Shown piece after piece: positions 9,510-19,085 of a stretch of 62,453 nucleotides of DNA. The position numbers and the translations under genes were made by a program. Below the pieces are notes generated by a model. The model did not search any database. It saw only the letters and a list, made by a program, of their open reading frames with translations, and was not told the DNA's origin. Location of the stretch: assembly GCA_030950585.1 (NCBI GenBank), contig JAUZRG010000003.1:1-62453 (forward strand), read 5' to 3'. Position 1 is the stretch's first letter. Each line of letters begins with the position of its first letter. The stretch comes from Mariprofundaceae bacterium (GTDB taxonomy: Bacteria; Pseudomonadota; Zetaproteobacteria; Mariprofundales; Mariprofundaceae).

Positions 9510-10091
9510 ATGTTGCGCTTATCCATCTTTATGCTGGCTTTGTTGTGTTCATCACAAGCGGTACAAGCTGAACCGTTTAATCAGAGAGGAGCAGCTTTTT
9601 TAGGTATTAGCTTGGCTCAGTTTAATCTTGATTACAAAGAAACAAAGCCTGTGTTTAGTCAGAAAAACAGCATGGCTGGCATGTATTTGTATACAGGTGC
9701 TAATTTTAATGAATTTGCTGGTTTTGAAACCCGTTTTGGCTTCACGAATACTGCCACGACAACGCTGGCCAACAATCAAACCTTGGGTTTTTCTGTGGAT
9801 GCCCTGCAATCCTATTTATTTCGTGCCAATTGGGACATTGATTCGAAATGGCGTGTTGTTGGCTTAGTGGGTTATACGGATGCACAAATTTCTCGTAAAA
9901 CAAGTAATGCTGGCGGTAGTCAAAAAATATCCAAACGCGGCATGAGTTATGGTGCATCCATTAGCTATGCGGTTAGTAACAGTTTTCATGCCGATGTGGA
10001 GTGGTTGAGCTACTGGACCAATGTGGATACAGGTGCCAATACCACCATGTCTTTGAATAACTTGGGTCTACGCCTTGGTTATCACTTTTAG
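9510..10091 (+). CDS. Small outer-membrane beta-barrel protein
   Basis: A signal peptide (MLRLSIFMLALLCSSQAVQA, cleavage before EPF) is followed by about eight amphipathic strands with alternating aromatic residues. The C-terminus ends in GLRLGYHF, the terminal-phenylalanine beta-signal read by the BAM complex. The 193-aa size fits an eight-stranded OmpA/OmpW/opacity-like barrel. The frame opens at 9495, but ATG 9510 has GGAG with 7-nt spacing. Function unknown; it stands alone with an operator-like repeat upstream. Confidence 0.8.
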   Translation: MLRLSIFMLALLCSSQAVQAEPFNQRGAAFLGISLAQFNLDYKETKPVFSQKNSMAGMYLYTGANFNEFAGFETRFGFTNTATTTLANNQTLGFSVDALQSYLFRANWDIDSKWRVVGLVGYTDAQISRKTSNAGGSQKISKRGMSYGASISYAVSNSFHADVEWLSYWTNVDTGANTTMSLNNLGLRLGYHF

Positions 10092-10094
10092 CCT

Positions 10095-10982
10095 TTACTC
10101 TTTGGGTAACAACTCATCGACAAAGTTAGAAGCGTCAAAGGGAAGCAAATCTTCCAGTGTTTCACCGACACCAATATAACGAATCGGAATAGCAAAGCGG
10201 TGGGTGAGTTGTAAAACAATGCCGCCCTTTGCTGTGCCATCTAACTTCGTGACAATTAAGCCTGTGGTGTGAGCAATTTCTTTGAATTTTTCAACTTGAT
10301 TGATGGCGTTTTGACCTGTACCAGCATCCACCACATGCCAAACTTCGTGCGGCGCACTGGGCATGGCTTTTTGAATGACGCGGTGTACTTTGGCCAGTTC
10401 ATTCATCAAACTTGTATCGGTTTGCACTCGACCAGCGGTATCAATAATCACCACATCATAGTCGCGAGATATGCCGCGTTGAATGGTGTCAAATGAGACG
10501 GCAGCAGGGTCACTACCTTCAGCTTGTTTGACAATATCAGCACCCGCACGGGTCACCCATACAGAAAGTTGTTCAACGGCTGCGGCACGAAAGGTATCAG
10601 CAGCACCGACCAATACTTTTTTACCTTGTTGACGATACATGGTGGCAAGTTTACCGATCGTGGTGGTTTTACCCGTACCATTCACACCGACCACAAGCAA
10701 AACAAAAGGTTTTTTGTCATCGTTTAAGGACTTTACTTCAGGAAAAACGTTTAACATGTGTTCTTTGAGTTGATGTAGGTTGTCTTGGCGTTCTTTTTTA
10801 CATTTATTGACAATGTTTATGCTTAATTCAGGGCCACAGTCTGCCATGATCAAGGCATCTTCAATATCTTGCCATTCTGAATCAGTGAGTTTTTCTCCAG
10901 CGCGATTACCAGGGATAAGTTTACTTAATTTCTCTCTACTGCGACTTAAACCTGCACCTAATCTCTTTAACCATGAAGCCAT
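10095..10982 (-). CDS. ftsY: Signal recognition particle receptor FtsY
   Basis: SRP GTPase that docks ribosome-SRP complexes at the inner membrane. G1 is VNGTGKTTTIGKLA, then DTFRAAAVEQL, DTAGR (G3) and TKLDGTAKGG (G4). The short N-terminus (SWLKRLGAGLSRSREKL) means this is the minimal NG-domain form lacking the long acidic A domain of E. coli FtsY. A GTG at 10988 is possible, but ATG 10982 is placed correctly behind AGGAGA, giving 295 aa. Convergent with the OMP gene 3 nt away. Confidence 0.96.
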   Translation of the reverse strand: MASWLKRLGAGLSRSREKLSKLIPGNRAGEKLTDSEWQDIEDALIMADCGPELSINIVNKCKKERQDNLHQLKEHMLNVFPEVKSLNDDKKPFVLLVVGVNGTGKTTTIGKLATMYRQQGKKVLVGAADTFRAAAVEQLSVWVTRAGADIVKQAEGSDPAAVSFDTIQRGISRDYDVVIIDTAGRVQTDTSLMNELAKVHRVIQKAMPSAPHEVWHVVDAGTGQNAINQVEKFKEIAHTTGLIVTKLDGTAKGGIVLQLTHRFAIPIRYIGVGETLEDLLPFDASNFVDELLPKE

Positions 10983-11084
10983 GCCCACTCTCCTACCTAT
11001 AAAAACAGGCGCATAGTAAACAATTTATGATCAAGCGTCACCCTGAGCAACTGACAAAGCTTTGAGGCACTGATATAAAGCCGC

Positions 11085-12593
11085 ATGGAAAGTTTTTATA
11101 TTCATGCAATCAATCAAAGTTCTGTTTATGATGTTGCCAAAGTTACGGCTTTGGATGCAGCACCTAAACTCTCAAAACGGCTGGGTCATCACCTGTTCTT
11201 CAAGCGTGAAGATTTACAGCCCGTCTTCTCTTTTAAATTAAGAGGAGCCTACAATAAAATAGCGCAACTGAGCCCTGAGGAGTTTCAGTCAGGTGTGATC
11301 TGTGCTTCGGCGGGAAATCATGCCCAAGGTGTTGCTCTGAGTGCGCAAAAGCGTGGTTGCAAAGCGACCATTGTGATGCCGCGCACCACACCAGAAATCA
11401 AAGTCAATGCTGTGGAAAGCATGGGTGGTCATGTGGTCTTACATGGCGATAGTTATTCGGATGCCAGTGAGAAAGCACAGCAGCTATGTCGAGAAAATGG
11501 CATGTGTTATGTGCATCCTTATGATGATCCTTTGGTGATAGCTGGCCAAGGTACGGTGGCGCGTGAGTTGCTGTTGCAAGCCCATAAACCCATTGATGTG
11601 GTATTTGTGCCTATTGGTGGGGGTGGGCTTGCGGCGGGCATGTCTGTTTATCTCAAACACATGTCACCAGAAACACGTATTATTGGTGTAGAGCCCGATG
11701 ATTCGGATGCCATGAAGCGTTCTATCTCCGCTGGTAAGCGGGTAACCTTGGAGCAAGTGGGTATCTTTGCCGATGGCGTGGCCGTGAAAAAGGTGGGTGA
11801 ACACACCTTTGATTTGGTCAAAAAATATGTTGATGAAATCATGGTTGTGAGTGCGGATGAAATTTGTGCTGCAATCAAAGATATTTTTGATGATAGCCGC
11901 AGTGTGGTGGAACCCGCAGGTGCTTTGGCTGTTGCCGCAGCTAAAAAGTATTTATCGGCTTCTCCAGAAAAGTCTTTGCAAGTGGTTTGTGTGAATAGCG
12001 GTGCCAACATGAATTTTGATCGTTTGCGCTATGTGGCGGAGCGTGCTGAAATTGGTGAAGAGAGAGAAGCCTTATTTGCAGTCACGATTTCTGAGAAAGC
12101 GGGGTCTTTTTTAACGTTTTGTGATGCCTTGAAATCGCACCACATCACTGAATTTAATTATCGTTTATCGGATCGTCAACAGGCACAAGTTTTTGTGGGT
12201 ATTTCACTTAATGGTGAAACAGTCTCAAAAGATATTGAAACGATGTTGGTTTCACAAGGCTACCCTGTGATGAACTTGATGCATAACGAGTTGGCACGCT
12301 TGCATTTGCGTCATATGGTGGGTGGGCGCAGTGCTTTGGTAAAAGATGAAGTGTTGTATCGCTTTGAGTTTCCAGAGCGGCCATCTGCTTTACTGTTTTT
12401 TTTGGCGCAAATTGCAGGACGTTGGAATATTTCCATGTTTCATTATCGCAATCACGGTGCAGCATTTGGTCGGGTTTTGGTGGGCATGGAAGTGCCATTG
12501 CAAGATCGTGAGGATTTTGCTTCATTTTTGGCTCAAGTGGGTTTTCCTGCGGTAGAAGAATCGAACAACCCTGCCTATCAATTGTTTTTATAA
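11085..12593 (+). CDS. ilvA: Biosynthetic threonine ammonia-lyase (threonine deaminase)
   Basis: PLP enzyme converting L-threonine to 2-oxobutanoate, the first step toward isoleucine. PLP Lys51 is in FSFKLRGAYNK, the asparagine loop is SAGNHAQGVA and the phosphate-binding loop is GGGGLAAG. The 502-aa length includes two C-terminal ACT-like regulatory domains (about residues 325-500), so feedback inhibition by isoleucine is expected from the family. No other ilv genes are adjacent. Confidence 0.96.
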   Translation: MESFYIHAINQSSVYDVAKVTALDAAPKLSKRLGHHLFFKREDLQPVFSFKLRGAYNKIAQLSPEEFQSGVICASAGNHAQGVALSAQKRGCKATIVMPRTTPEIKVNAVESMGGHVVLHGDSYSDASEKAQQLCRENGMCYVHPYDDPLVIAGQGTVARELLLQAHKPIDVVFVPIGGGGLAAGMSVYLKHMSPETRIIGVEPDDSDAMKRSISAGKRVTLEQVGIFADGVAVKKVGEHTFDLVKKYVDEIMVVSADEICAAIKDIFDDSRSVVEPAGALAVAAAKKYLSASPEKSLQVVCVNSGANMNFDRLRYVAERAEIGEEREALFAVTISEKAGSFLTFCDALKSHHITEFNYRLSDRQQAQVFVGISLNGETVSKDIETMLVSQGYPVMNLMHNELARLHLRHMVGGRSALVKDEVLYRFEFPERPSALLFFLAQIAGRWNISMFHYRNHGAAFGRVLVGMEVPLQDREDFASFLAQVGFPAVEESNNPAYQLFL

Positions 12594-12619
12594 TTTCTTT
12601 AATATGAGCGTGGTTTTGT

Positions 12620-15517
12620 ATGTTTAAATCAAGATTTTGTCTGTGTGTTTGCTTTTTATTGATGTCAGCTTGTGTGGCCAATTCACCGAATTTATCGCAT
12701 ATGGATAAACCCTTGCCACAGGACCCACAGTTGCATGTGGGTCAACTAGAAAATGGTTTGCGTTATATGGTGCGCCAAAATAAAAAGCCAAATCAGCAAG
12801 TTGAGTTTCGTTTGGTGCTCAACGTGGGTTCATTGCAAGAGAATGATCAGCAACGGGGCTTGGCTCATTTGTTAGAGCATGTGGCTTTTAGTGGTACAAA
12901 GCATTTTAGCAAACAAGCGATTTCAGCCTTTTTTGAGAAACAAGGGCTTGAAATGGGCAATGATGTGAATGCGCACACAAGCATGGATGAAACCATGTAT
13001 CGTTTTCGCTTATTGGGTCATGATGAAAAGAGCATGGATGAAGCTTTGCTCTTGATACGTGACTGGGCGGGTGACCTTAGCATTGATGCCGATATTCTCG
13101 AAACAGATAAAAAGATTGTCTTAGAAGAAAGCCGTTTGCACTTGGGGCTGGGCCGACGTGTGGGCGAAAAGCTCAGGCGTTTTGAATTCGGTGAGGCTTA
13201 TAGTCATACACCCATTGGTAAAGAAGTGGTGATCAGAAGCTTAACGCGCGCAGATGTGTTGCGTTTTTATCGTGAATGGTATCGACCTGAATTGATGGCT
13301 GTTGTGGTGGTCGGTCATATTGAACCCAAGCAAATGATTGCCAAAATAAAACACCTTTTTGCGGATTTAAAAAACCCCAAGGGTGCACCGATCCACCATT
13401 TGGCAGCGATGGATCAACATGACTCTTTAAAACAGTTGAATGTGTTTGACCCTGAGTTAACGCAGGCAATGATCAGGTTGAAGAAAAAAATAAACACGCC
13501 TTTTAAAGAGCGCAGTGAACAAGACCTGCAAGCGTACTTGATGCGTAACCTCTATGCTTCCATGTTGAATCAGCGTTTACGTTCTCAAGATTTATCGATC
13601 CGATCTTATGTGGGAGCTGGTTATCATCATTGGAATGTGAATCGTGTATTTTCCATGCAAAACCTAACCCTTGTGGCCAAAAAAGGTACGTATCAACAAA
13701 GTTTTTATGAAGTGCTATTGGCGTTTGAGCGTGTACGTCGCCACGGCTTTCAAGCGCATGAGTTGGCGCGTGTTAAATCAACATTTATGACGAAATTAAA
13801 AGCCATGTATTTGCAACGTACAGAGAAGAAATCTTCTTATTATGCTTCTTTATATGCTTCGGATGTGTTTGATGCGGTGACGCAAATGTCTTTTGCAGAT
13901 GAATATCAATACAGCAAACGCCTCTTGGCAGGCATTGATCTGGCCAGCATCAATGCGATGCCTCAGCCCTTCGCAGATCAGCGCAATCAAAGCTTGGTTT
14001 TTTTAGGTCATGATGGATTAGCGAAACAAGCCCCATCAAAAGCTGAAGTGCTCAGTATGATGGCGGCTATTCGTGCCAAAAAAGATGTGGCTGCTTATGT
14101 GGATGATGAAGTCAAAGGACCTTTGATTAAAAACTTGGCTAAAAAGGGTCACATTGAATCCGAAATCTTTCATCAAAAAACAGGGGTGACGGAGCTATTA
14201 CTGTCCAACGGTGCGCGGGTATTGTTAAAGCCCACCAAGCGCAGCAAAGATTCGATTCGTTTTCACGCCTATAGTCGTGGCGGTTTGGCTGTGATGGGTG
14301 GCAAGTATCGCGCTGTCATTAAGAATATGCGTCAAGTGGTATCGCACTCTGGTTTGGGTCGATTTTCGGGTGTGCAGCTAGAGAAGAAACTAGCCAATAA
14401 AAAGGTTTCTCTGCGCAATTATGTGTCGTTGTATCACGAAGGCTTGAAAGGCAAAGCAATTATCAAAGACATAGATACCTTGTTTCAACTGGCGCACTTA
14501 GCCTTCACACAAGCCAATGTGGATGATGCTATTTTTGCAGAGAAAAGAGATGCTTTGGTTGATCGCATGCAATTGGGCGAACAAACCGCATGGTGGAAGT
14601 TTTATCATGCCATGCATTTAAAAACCGAGCGTCAAGATGCGCTTAATCATCATGTATTGGCCAAAGATGTCGCACAAACGACAGCGGATGAGTTGCGTTA
14701 TGTGCTCAAAGATCGTTTCGCCAATGCTGGTGATTTTACCTTTCAATTTGTGGGCGCTTTTTCCATTGCACGCATGCGGCCTTTGATCGAACGTTATTTG
14801 GCTAATTTACCCGCTCAACCCCAACGTGAAGTGCGGCATGTGGTGGAGACTCGACCTTTAGAGGGTCATTATAAGGTGACGGTGAATGAAAACCTAGAGT
14901 ATCAAAGCAGCGTGATGATTCGTTTGCAGAGCCATGAAGCCTATGCTGCTTATAAGGGTAAACGTTTTTCTCTCTTGAAGCGGTTGCTGCGCCATCAATT
15001 AAATGAATATTTACGCGAAGAACTGGGTTTAATTTATAGTTCTGATGTGGCTTACCGTTTTGCAAAAGAAGGTGAGCCTTATGCTGCTTTCATGTTTCAT
15101 TTTGATTGCGCACCTGAGCATGTCGATCAAGTGATTGCAGGTTGGCGACATGTATTGGCCAACTTACGCATGCCACCGTCTGAATTTGCTTTACAAAACA
15201 AAGATTCAGAGGCTGAAGACCTTGGTTTTATAAAAAACTCAATGTTGAAAAGCATACAAAAAAGTAGAAAAGCCAAAGATAAAAAAGCAAAAAACAATCG
15301 TTATTGGGCAAAGAAGCTTTATCTGCTACATGTCTTGGATTTGTCTGCTAGCCGTTTTGTGAAAAGCAAAAAACGTTTGGCTTATAGTCAAAAGAAAGTG
15401 GCTTCTTATGCGCGAAAATACTTAAAAGAAGATGATGTGACCATTGCTGTACTCAATCCCAAAACGGGTGTTAAGCCAAAGCCTGGCTCAGAACCTGTTG
15501 CAGCATCGCTTCACTAA
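12620..15517 (+). CDS. M16-family zinc metallopeptidase, lipoprotein
   Basis: The zinc motif HLLEH (residues 83-87, inverted HxxEH) and the downstream glutamate region EESRLHLG show the active pitrilysin/insulinase-type N-terminal half. The second, inactive M16 half spans about 510-960. The 965-aa single chain is the PqqL/insulinase-like arrangement. The N-terminus is a lipoprotein signal (CVCFLLMSAC, lipid Cys18), so the enzyme should be membrane-anchored in the periplasm or outer membrane. It follows ilvA by 26 nt. Its 3' end overlaps the convergent uracil-DNA glycosylase by 47 nt. Confidence 0.9.
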   Translation: MFKSRFCLCVCFLLMSACVANSPNLSHMDKPLPQDPQLHVGQLENGLRYMVRQNKKPNQQVEFRLVLNVGSLQENDQQRGLAHLLEHVAFSGTKHFSKQAISAFFEKQGLEMGNDVNAHTSMDETMYRFRLLGHDEKSMDEALLLIRDWAGDLSIDADILETDKKIVLEESRLHLGLGRRVGEKLRRFEFGEAYSHTPIGKEVVIRSLTRADVLRFYREWYRPELMAVVVVGHIEPKQMIAKIKHLFADLKNPKGAPIHHLAAMDQHDSLKQLNVFDPELTQAMIRLKKKINTPFKERSEQDLQAYLMRNLYASMLNQRLRSQDLSIRSYVGAGYHHWNVNRVFSMQNLTLVAKKGTYQQSFYEVLLAFERVRRHGFQAHELARVKSTFMTKLKAMYLQRTEKKSSYYASLYASDVFDAVTQMSFADEYQYSKRLLAGIDLASINAMPQPFADQRNQSLVFLGHDGLAKQAPSKAEVLSMMAAIRAKKDVAAYVDDEVKGPLIKNLAKKGHIESEIFHQKTGVTELLLSNGARVLLKPTKRSKDSIRFHAYSRGGLAVMGGKYRAVIKNMRQVVSHSGLGRFSGVQLEKKLANKKVSLRNYVSLYHEGLKGKAIIKDIDTLFQLAHLAFTQANVDDAIFAEKRDALVDRMQLGEQTAWWKFYHAMHLKTERQDALNHHVLAKDVAQTTADELRYVLKDRFANAGDFTFQFVGAFSIARMRPLIERYLANLPAQPQREVRHVVETRPLEGHYKVTVNENLEYQSSVMIRLQSHEAYAAYKGKRFSLLKRLLRHQLNEYLREELGLIYSSDVAYRFAKEGEPYAAFMFHFDCAPEHVDQVIAGWRHVLANLRMPPSEFALQNKDSEAEDLGFIKNSMLKSIQKSRKAKDKKAKNNRYWAKKLYLLHVLDLSASRFVKSKKRLAYSQKKVASYARKYLKEDDVTIAVLNPKTGVKPKPGSEPVAASLH

Positions 15518-16085
15518 GACGGCGAGTCTGAATATTGTAACGCGAACAATGATACGAACAAAATAAGATGCGGCCATTGGGTAATTGGTGTTGAGCACCG
15601 TGTCCAAAAGGGTAGGTATTTTGTTTCAGTCCCCATGCGCGCATCAAACCTTGGTGTGCCACTCGGCCTAAAACCAATAAGCGACAGTCGGCGGGTAGAT
15701 CATCCAATTCGGCTTGTAAAAAATGATTGCAGGTTTTGATTTCATCAGCCGTCACTTTGTTTTGTGGTGGCAAACATTTCACCGCATTGGTGATGCGCAC
15801 ACCCTTTAAGATTAAACCATCATCTACAGCCAATGATTCAGGGGCAGAAGCTGCACCCAAAGCATGCAACGATTTATACAGAACAATACCTGCATAATCG
15901 CCCGTAAAAGGTCGGCCGCTGCGGTTTGCACCATGCTTCCCAGGGGCTAAACCAATAATCAACAACTTAGGTTTAGGATCGCCAAAGGCAGGCACAGGCT
16001 GGCAAAAATAATCAGGGTGTTCTGCTTTGACTTCATCAAGGAAGGAGCTGAGGCGTGGGCACTGGCGGCATTGGATGGTTGTCAT
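15471..16085 (-). CDS. Uracil-DNA glycosylase, family 5 (UdgB)-like
   Basis: Base-excision repair enzyme. The motif GLAPGKHGANRSGRPFTGDY is the family-5 signature with no catalytic Asp or Asn in the classical position. The second motif is HCSRYNIQTRR. The N-terminal CRQC plus two later cysteines (NAVKCLPP and the Cys after DEIKT) could bind an iron-sulfur cluster, as in families 4 and 5. 204 aa. The 3' end overlaps the convergent M16 peptidase by 47 nt. Confidence 0.85.
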   Translation of the reverse strand: MTTIQCRQCPRLSSFLDEVKAEHPDYFCQPVPAFGDPKPKLLIIGLAPGKHGANRSGRPFTGDYAGIVLYKSLHALGAASAPESLAVDDGLILKGVRITNAVKCLPPQNKVTADEIKTCNHFLQAELDDLPADCRLLVLGRVAHQGLMRAWGLKQNTYPFGHGAQHQLPNGRILFCSYHCSRYNIQTRRLSEAMLQQVLSQALA

Positions 16086-16239
16086 GCTGAGAACGCTAAA
16101 CTTTTTGATGTTGTTTTGTCATATTGTTGTAGATCATGCATGAATTCGGTGGTTGTTTTTTATTCTTTGCAATAGCTGATAGTGACTATACCCGTCCCAC
16201 CTCATCTAGCGTGAGTGGTGCCAATATGACTCACTGATA

Positions 16240-17406
16240 TTATACGTTGCATTGTTGATCTGAAGTCTTCATTTGTTCTTTTAATTGTTTGGAGGCCATC
16301 GCATAGCCGCCATTGTCACCATCAATGAAGTGAATATGTTGACCATCATGCAGGTTTTGCACATAGCAGGTCATGAGTGAATTGTCGGATTCATGTATGC
16401 CATAAAAAAGGCGGCCTTCTCGATACCATGCCTTTAAATTCGCGCAGATTTCTTTGCTTTGTTGAGGTGAGCAATCAATCACCATTTTTAAACCTTCATC
16501 AAATTTTTTGTAATCGGACTGTAGTTTTATGGCTTGCATATAATGCCCATCTTGATTGGTAAAAGGGGGTATGTGGCATTTTAACATGAAAAAGGCGATG
16601 CTTATTTTAAAAAAACGGCGTAAAAAGAAGAGGCTAAGCAGGTGATCAATGTAACGTGCTTCATGTTGTAGAGCTTCGAGCAAGGACTTTGATTCCATAT
16701 CTGCGATATGCACAGGGTTTGCAGCCTGAAACTGACCGTCAAACACATGGTTTAATTGTTGTAAAACCTCTTGATAAAGAGCCATGTCGTCAGGGTCTTT
16801 GGCGATAATGAGTAGCGAAAGAATGGTTCCATGTTGGCTTGGAATGCCTTTCCAGTGACAGGATAAGCCTGTTAAGTTGGCTGGTTGCTCAGTCTTTGCG
16901 GGTAATTCTTTGCCATGATCAGAAGCCTTTAACGTCTTTTCTGCCAAACTGAGGCCACCACCACGAAACATGGCTACACATCGACCATGCCCCAAATGAT
17001 ACTTGCCCACTTCAATGCGGGTATTTCCATGTACCACATCTTCAACTTTGAGGATGCCAACACGCAACTGAAGCTGAAATTTACTTTGGGATAGCTGCTG
17101 CAACTGGTGAAGTGCTTGCAGTGCAACTTGGCTATATTTGGGTGGAATGAGCATGGTAGCGCCATCGCCACCAAAACTGGATGGAAAGTCTTGATTTTTC
17201 ATGCTGTTTTGAACCACCACAATGGCAGCCGCACCAATGAGGTTTACATCTTTATAACGCCCTTCCTCAATGGCTTGTGTGGAACCAATAATATCGGTGA
17301 TGACAATCGTCCAATCTTTGGGAATGGACTTAAAATGTTTCTTTTCGGTGAGCTCATTAAAATTAGAAAAGGATTGAAGTTGGTGATAAAACTGGTTGCT
17401 ATTCAT
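16240..17406 (-). CDS. DUF3095 family protein (nucleotide-cyclase-like fold)
   Basis: FYHQLQSFSNFNEL and TIVITDIIGSTQAIEEGRYKDVN followed by FGGDGATMLIPP are the hallmarks of DUF3095. ITDIIGST and GGDGA resemble the metal- and nucleotide-binding strands of class III cyclases; enzymatic activity has not been established for the family as far as I know. The frame runs to 17508, but that extension is a low-complexity Met/His/Ser stretch. ATG 17406 behind GGGGAGA gives 388 aa and matches the family start. It is divergent from the LRR-kinase gene, about 300 nt apart. Confidence 0.8.
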   Translation of the reverse strand: MNSNQFYHQLQSFSNFNELTEKKHFKSIPKDWTIVITDIIGSTQAIEEGRYKDVNLIGAAAIVVVQNSMKNQDFPSSFGGDGATMLIPPKYSQVALQALHQLQQLSQSKFQLQLRVGILKVEDVVHGNTRIEVGKYHLGHGRCVAMFRGGGLSLAEKTLKASDHGKELPAKTEQPANLTGLSCHWKGIPSQHGTILSLLIIAKDPDDMALYQEVLQQLNHVFDGQFQAANPVHIADMESKSLLEALQHEARYIDHLLSLFFLRRFFKISIAFFMLKCHIPPFTNQDGHYMQAIKLQSDYKKFDEGLKMVIDCSPQQSKEICANLKAWYREGRLFYGIHESDNSLMTCYVQNLHDGQHIHFIDGDNGGYAMASKQLKEQMKTSDQQCNV

Positions 17407-17706
17407 CGCTGAATTTCTCCCCTGCCTAGCATTCAAAGCAGTGTGACTTGCATGACTATGGGACGTTCCTGATGGCGAGGCAAGAGAAGGATGCATGTCC
17501 ATGTGCAAAGCTTGTGTCTTTTGTGCATGAAATTGAGCATCATAAAATCATTCATATTCATGTGCCAAAAGCAGCGAGAGGACATACCCATTTATAACGG
17601 CCTTTCTTCATGATGCATCATCTTGGTGACTTCAGCCGCCGATTGAGCAGCTTGCGCGCTGCCCGCTGTTTGCAACGGGTCTATATATCGGATTGAAGGT
17701 GGTTTT

Positions 17707-19026
17707 ATGGTGACGCTCGAAAAGTTGAAATCGGGTCAATGGGCTGGCGCAAAACATATCAAAATGGCTTGTGGACTGACTGAGTTTCCCCGCGAGTTGT
17801 TTGATCTTGAGGTCAGCTTGGAAGTGCTTGATCTTTCGGGTAATCAACTGAGTTGTTTGCCTGATGATTTTTCCCGTTTCAAAAATCTCCGCATCCTTTT
17901 TCTTTCGGACAATTGTTTTGAATCAATGCCAGTGGAGCTGGCAGAATGCCCTGAGTTGAGCATGGTGGGTTTTAAAGCCAATCGAATTTCACATATCCCA
18001 GAAGGGGCTTTTCCAAGGCATATTCGCTGGTTGATTTTAACCGATAATGCTATCACACAACTTCCATCATCGATGGGTGAGCATACGCAGCTGCAAAAGT
18101 TGATGTTGGCAGGCAATCAATTGACGGCACTTCCCCAGCAGATGATCAACTGTAAGAACCTTGAGCTATTGCGCATATCGGCGAATCAATTTGAAGCGTT
18201 TCCAGCGTGGTTGTTCACGCTTCCAAAATTGGCGTGGTTGGCTTTTGCAGGAAACCCATGCACGGCTTCGGATGATTGTGCCCATACCTTGGCAGAAATT
18301 CATTGGGATGAGCTCAATGTTGGCCGAGTGATCGGTGAAGGTGCGTCGGGCATGATCTCTATGGCGCATTGGCAGGGCAATTTTGATGTGGCACTCAAAG
18401 CCTTTAAAGGTGAGGTCACAAGCGATGGTTTCCCCTCCGATGAAATGGCCGCATCCATTGCCGTGGGTCAACACGATAATCTTGTTGAAGTGATCGGTCA
18501 GTTGAAAGGGCATCCTGAACAAAAAAATGGTCTCCTTTTAGCGTTGATATCGGATGATTATCAAAATCTTGCTGGGCCACCCTGTTTGGACTCCTGTACA
18601 CGCGATAGTTACAGCGCAGAAACCTCGTTTACATTAATGAATATTCTCAATATCAGCGATGCCATTGCCTCAGCAGCTGTTCATCTGCATCAGGCAGGCA
18701 TCACACATGGGGATTTGTATGGTCACAATATATTAATCAATGATGCAGCACATTGCCTGCTCGGTGATTTTGGCGCGGCAACCTTCTACCACGGCATGGG
18801 TGCTGAACTTAGCCATGCGATTGAGCGCGTTGAGGTTCGAGCTTTTGCTTGCCTTTTGGAGGAGCTATTAGAGCGGGTCGAGGATGCGGATGACCAAGCA
18901 TATGCAGAGATCATGGCCAAGCTCTGGTCGTTGCAACAGGCCAGCTCGGATAGCATCACGCAGAATCGCCCCAATTTTTCAGCTATTCATCAGCAATTAT
19001 TGAGTTGCCGAGCATTATTGGCTTGA
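17707..19026 (+). CDS. Leucine-rich-repeat / protein-kinase fusion protein
   Basis: Residues about 15-200 contain seven or eight LRR units (for example LEVLDLSGNQLSCLPDDF and LQKLMLAGNQLTALPQQM). The rest is a Hanks-type kinase: glycine loop GEGASGMIS, lysine in VALKAF, catalytic loop HGDLYGHNIL (HRD changed to HGD) and DFG in LGDFGAATF. It should be soluble, with no transmembrane segment. The LRR part probably recognises a protein partner and the kinase part phosphorylates or is regulated by it. The loop Asp and DFG are intact, so activity is plausible. Start ATG 17707 follows GAAGGTGG. 439 aa. Confidence 0.85.
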   Translation: MVTLEKLKSGQWAGAKHIKMACGLTEFPRELFDLEVSLEVLDLSGNQLSCLPDDFSRFKNLRILFLSDNCFESMPVELAECPELSMVGFKANRISHIPEGAFPRHIRWLILTDNAITQLPSSMGEHTQLQKLMLAGNQLTALPQQMINCKNLELLRISANQFEAFPAWLFTLPKLAWLAFAGNPCTASDDCAHTLAEIHWDELNVGRVIGEGASGMISMAHWQGNFDVALKAFKGEVTSDGFPSDEMAASIAVGQHDNLVEVIGQLKGHPEQKNGLLLALISDDYQNLAGPPCLDSCTRDSYSAETSFTLMNILNISDAIASAAVHLHQAGITHGDLYGHNILINDAAHCLLGDFGAATFYHGMGAELSHAIERVEVRAFACLLEELLERVEDADDQAYAEIMAKLWSLQQASSDSITQNRPNFSAIHQQLLSCRALLA

Positions 19027-19085
19027 GCGTGAGGTTTATTTAAAGGGATCTTAAGGTATCGTTTTAGCACGATCCATTGAGATGA

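Noticed and set aside
17592-17675. 27-codon minus-strand frame (ending AAQSAAEVTKMMHHEERPL) between DUF3095 and the LRR-kinase
   Set aside because: It reads like the end of a helical protein, but it has only a TTG start without a ribosome site and no upstream continuation. Probably chance or a very small remnant.
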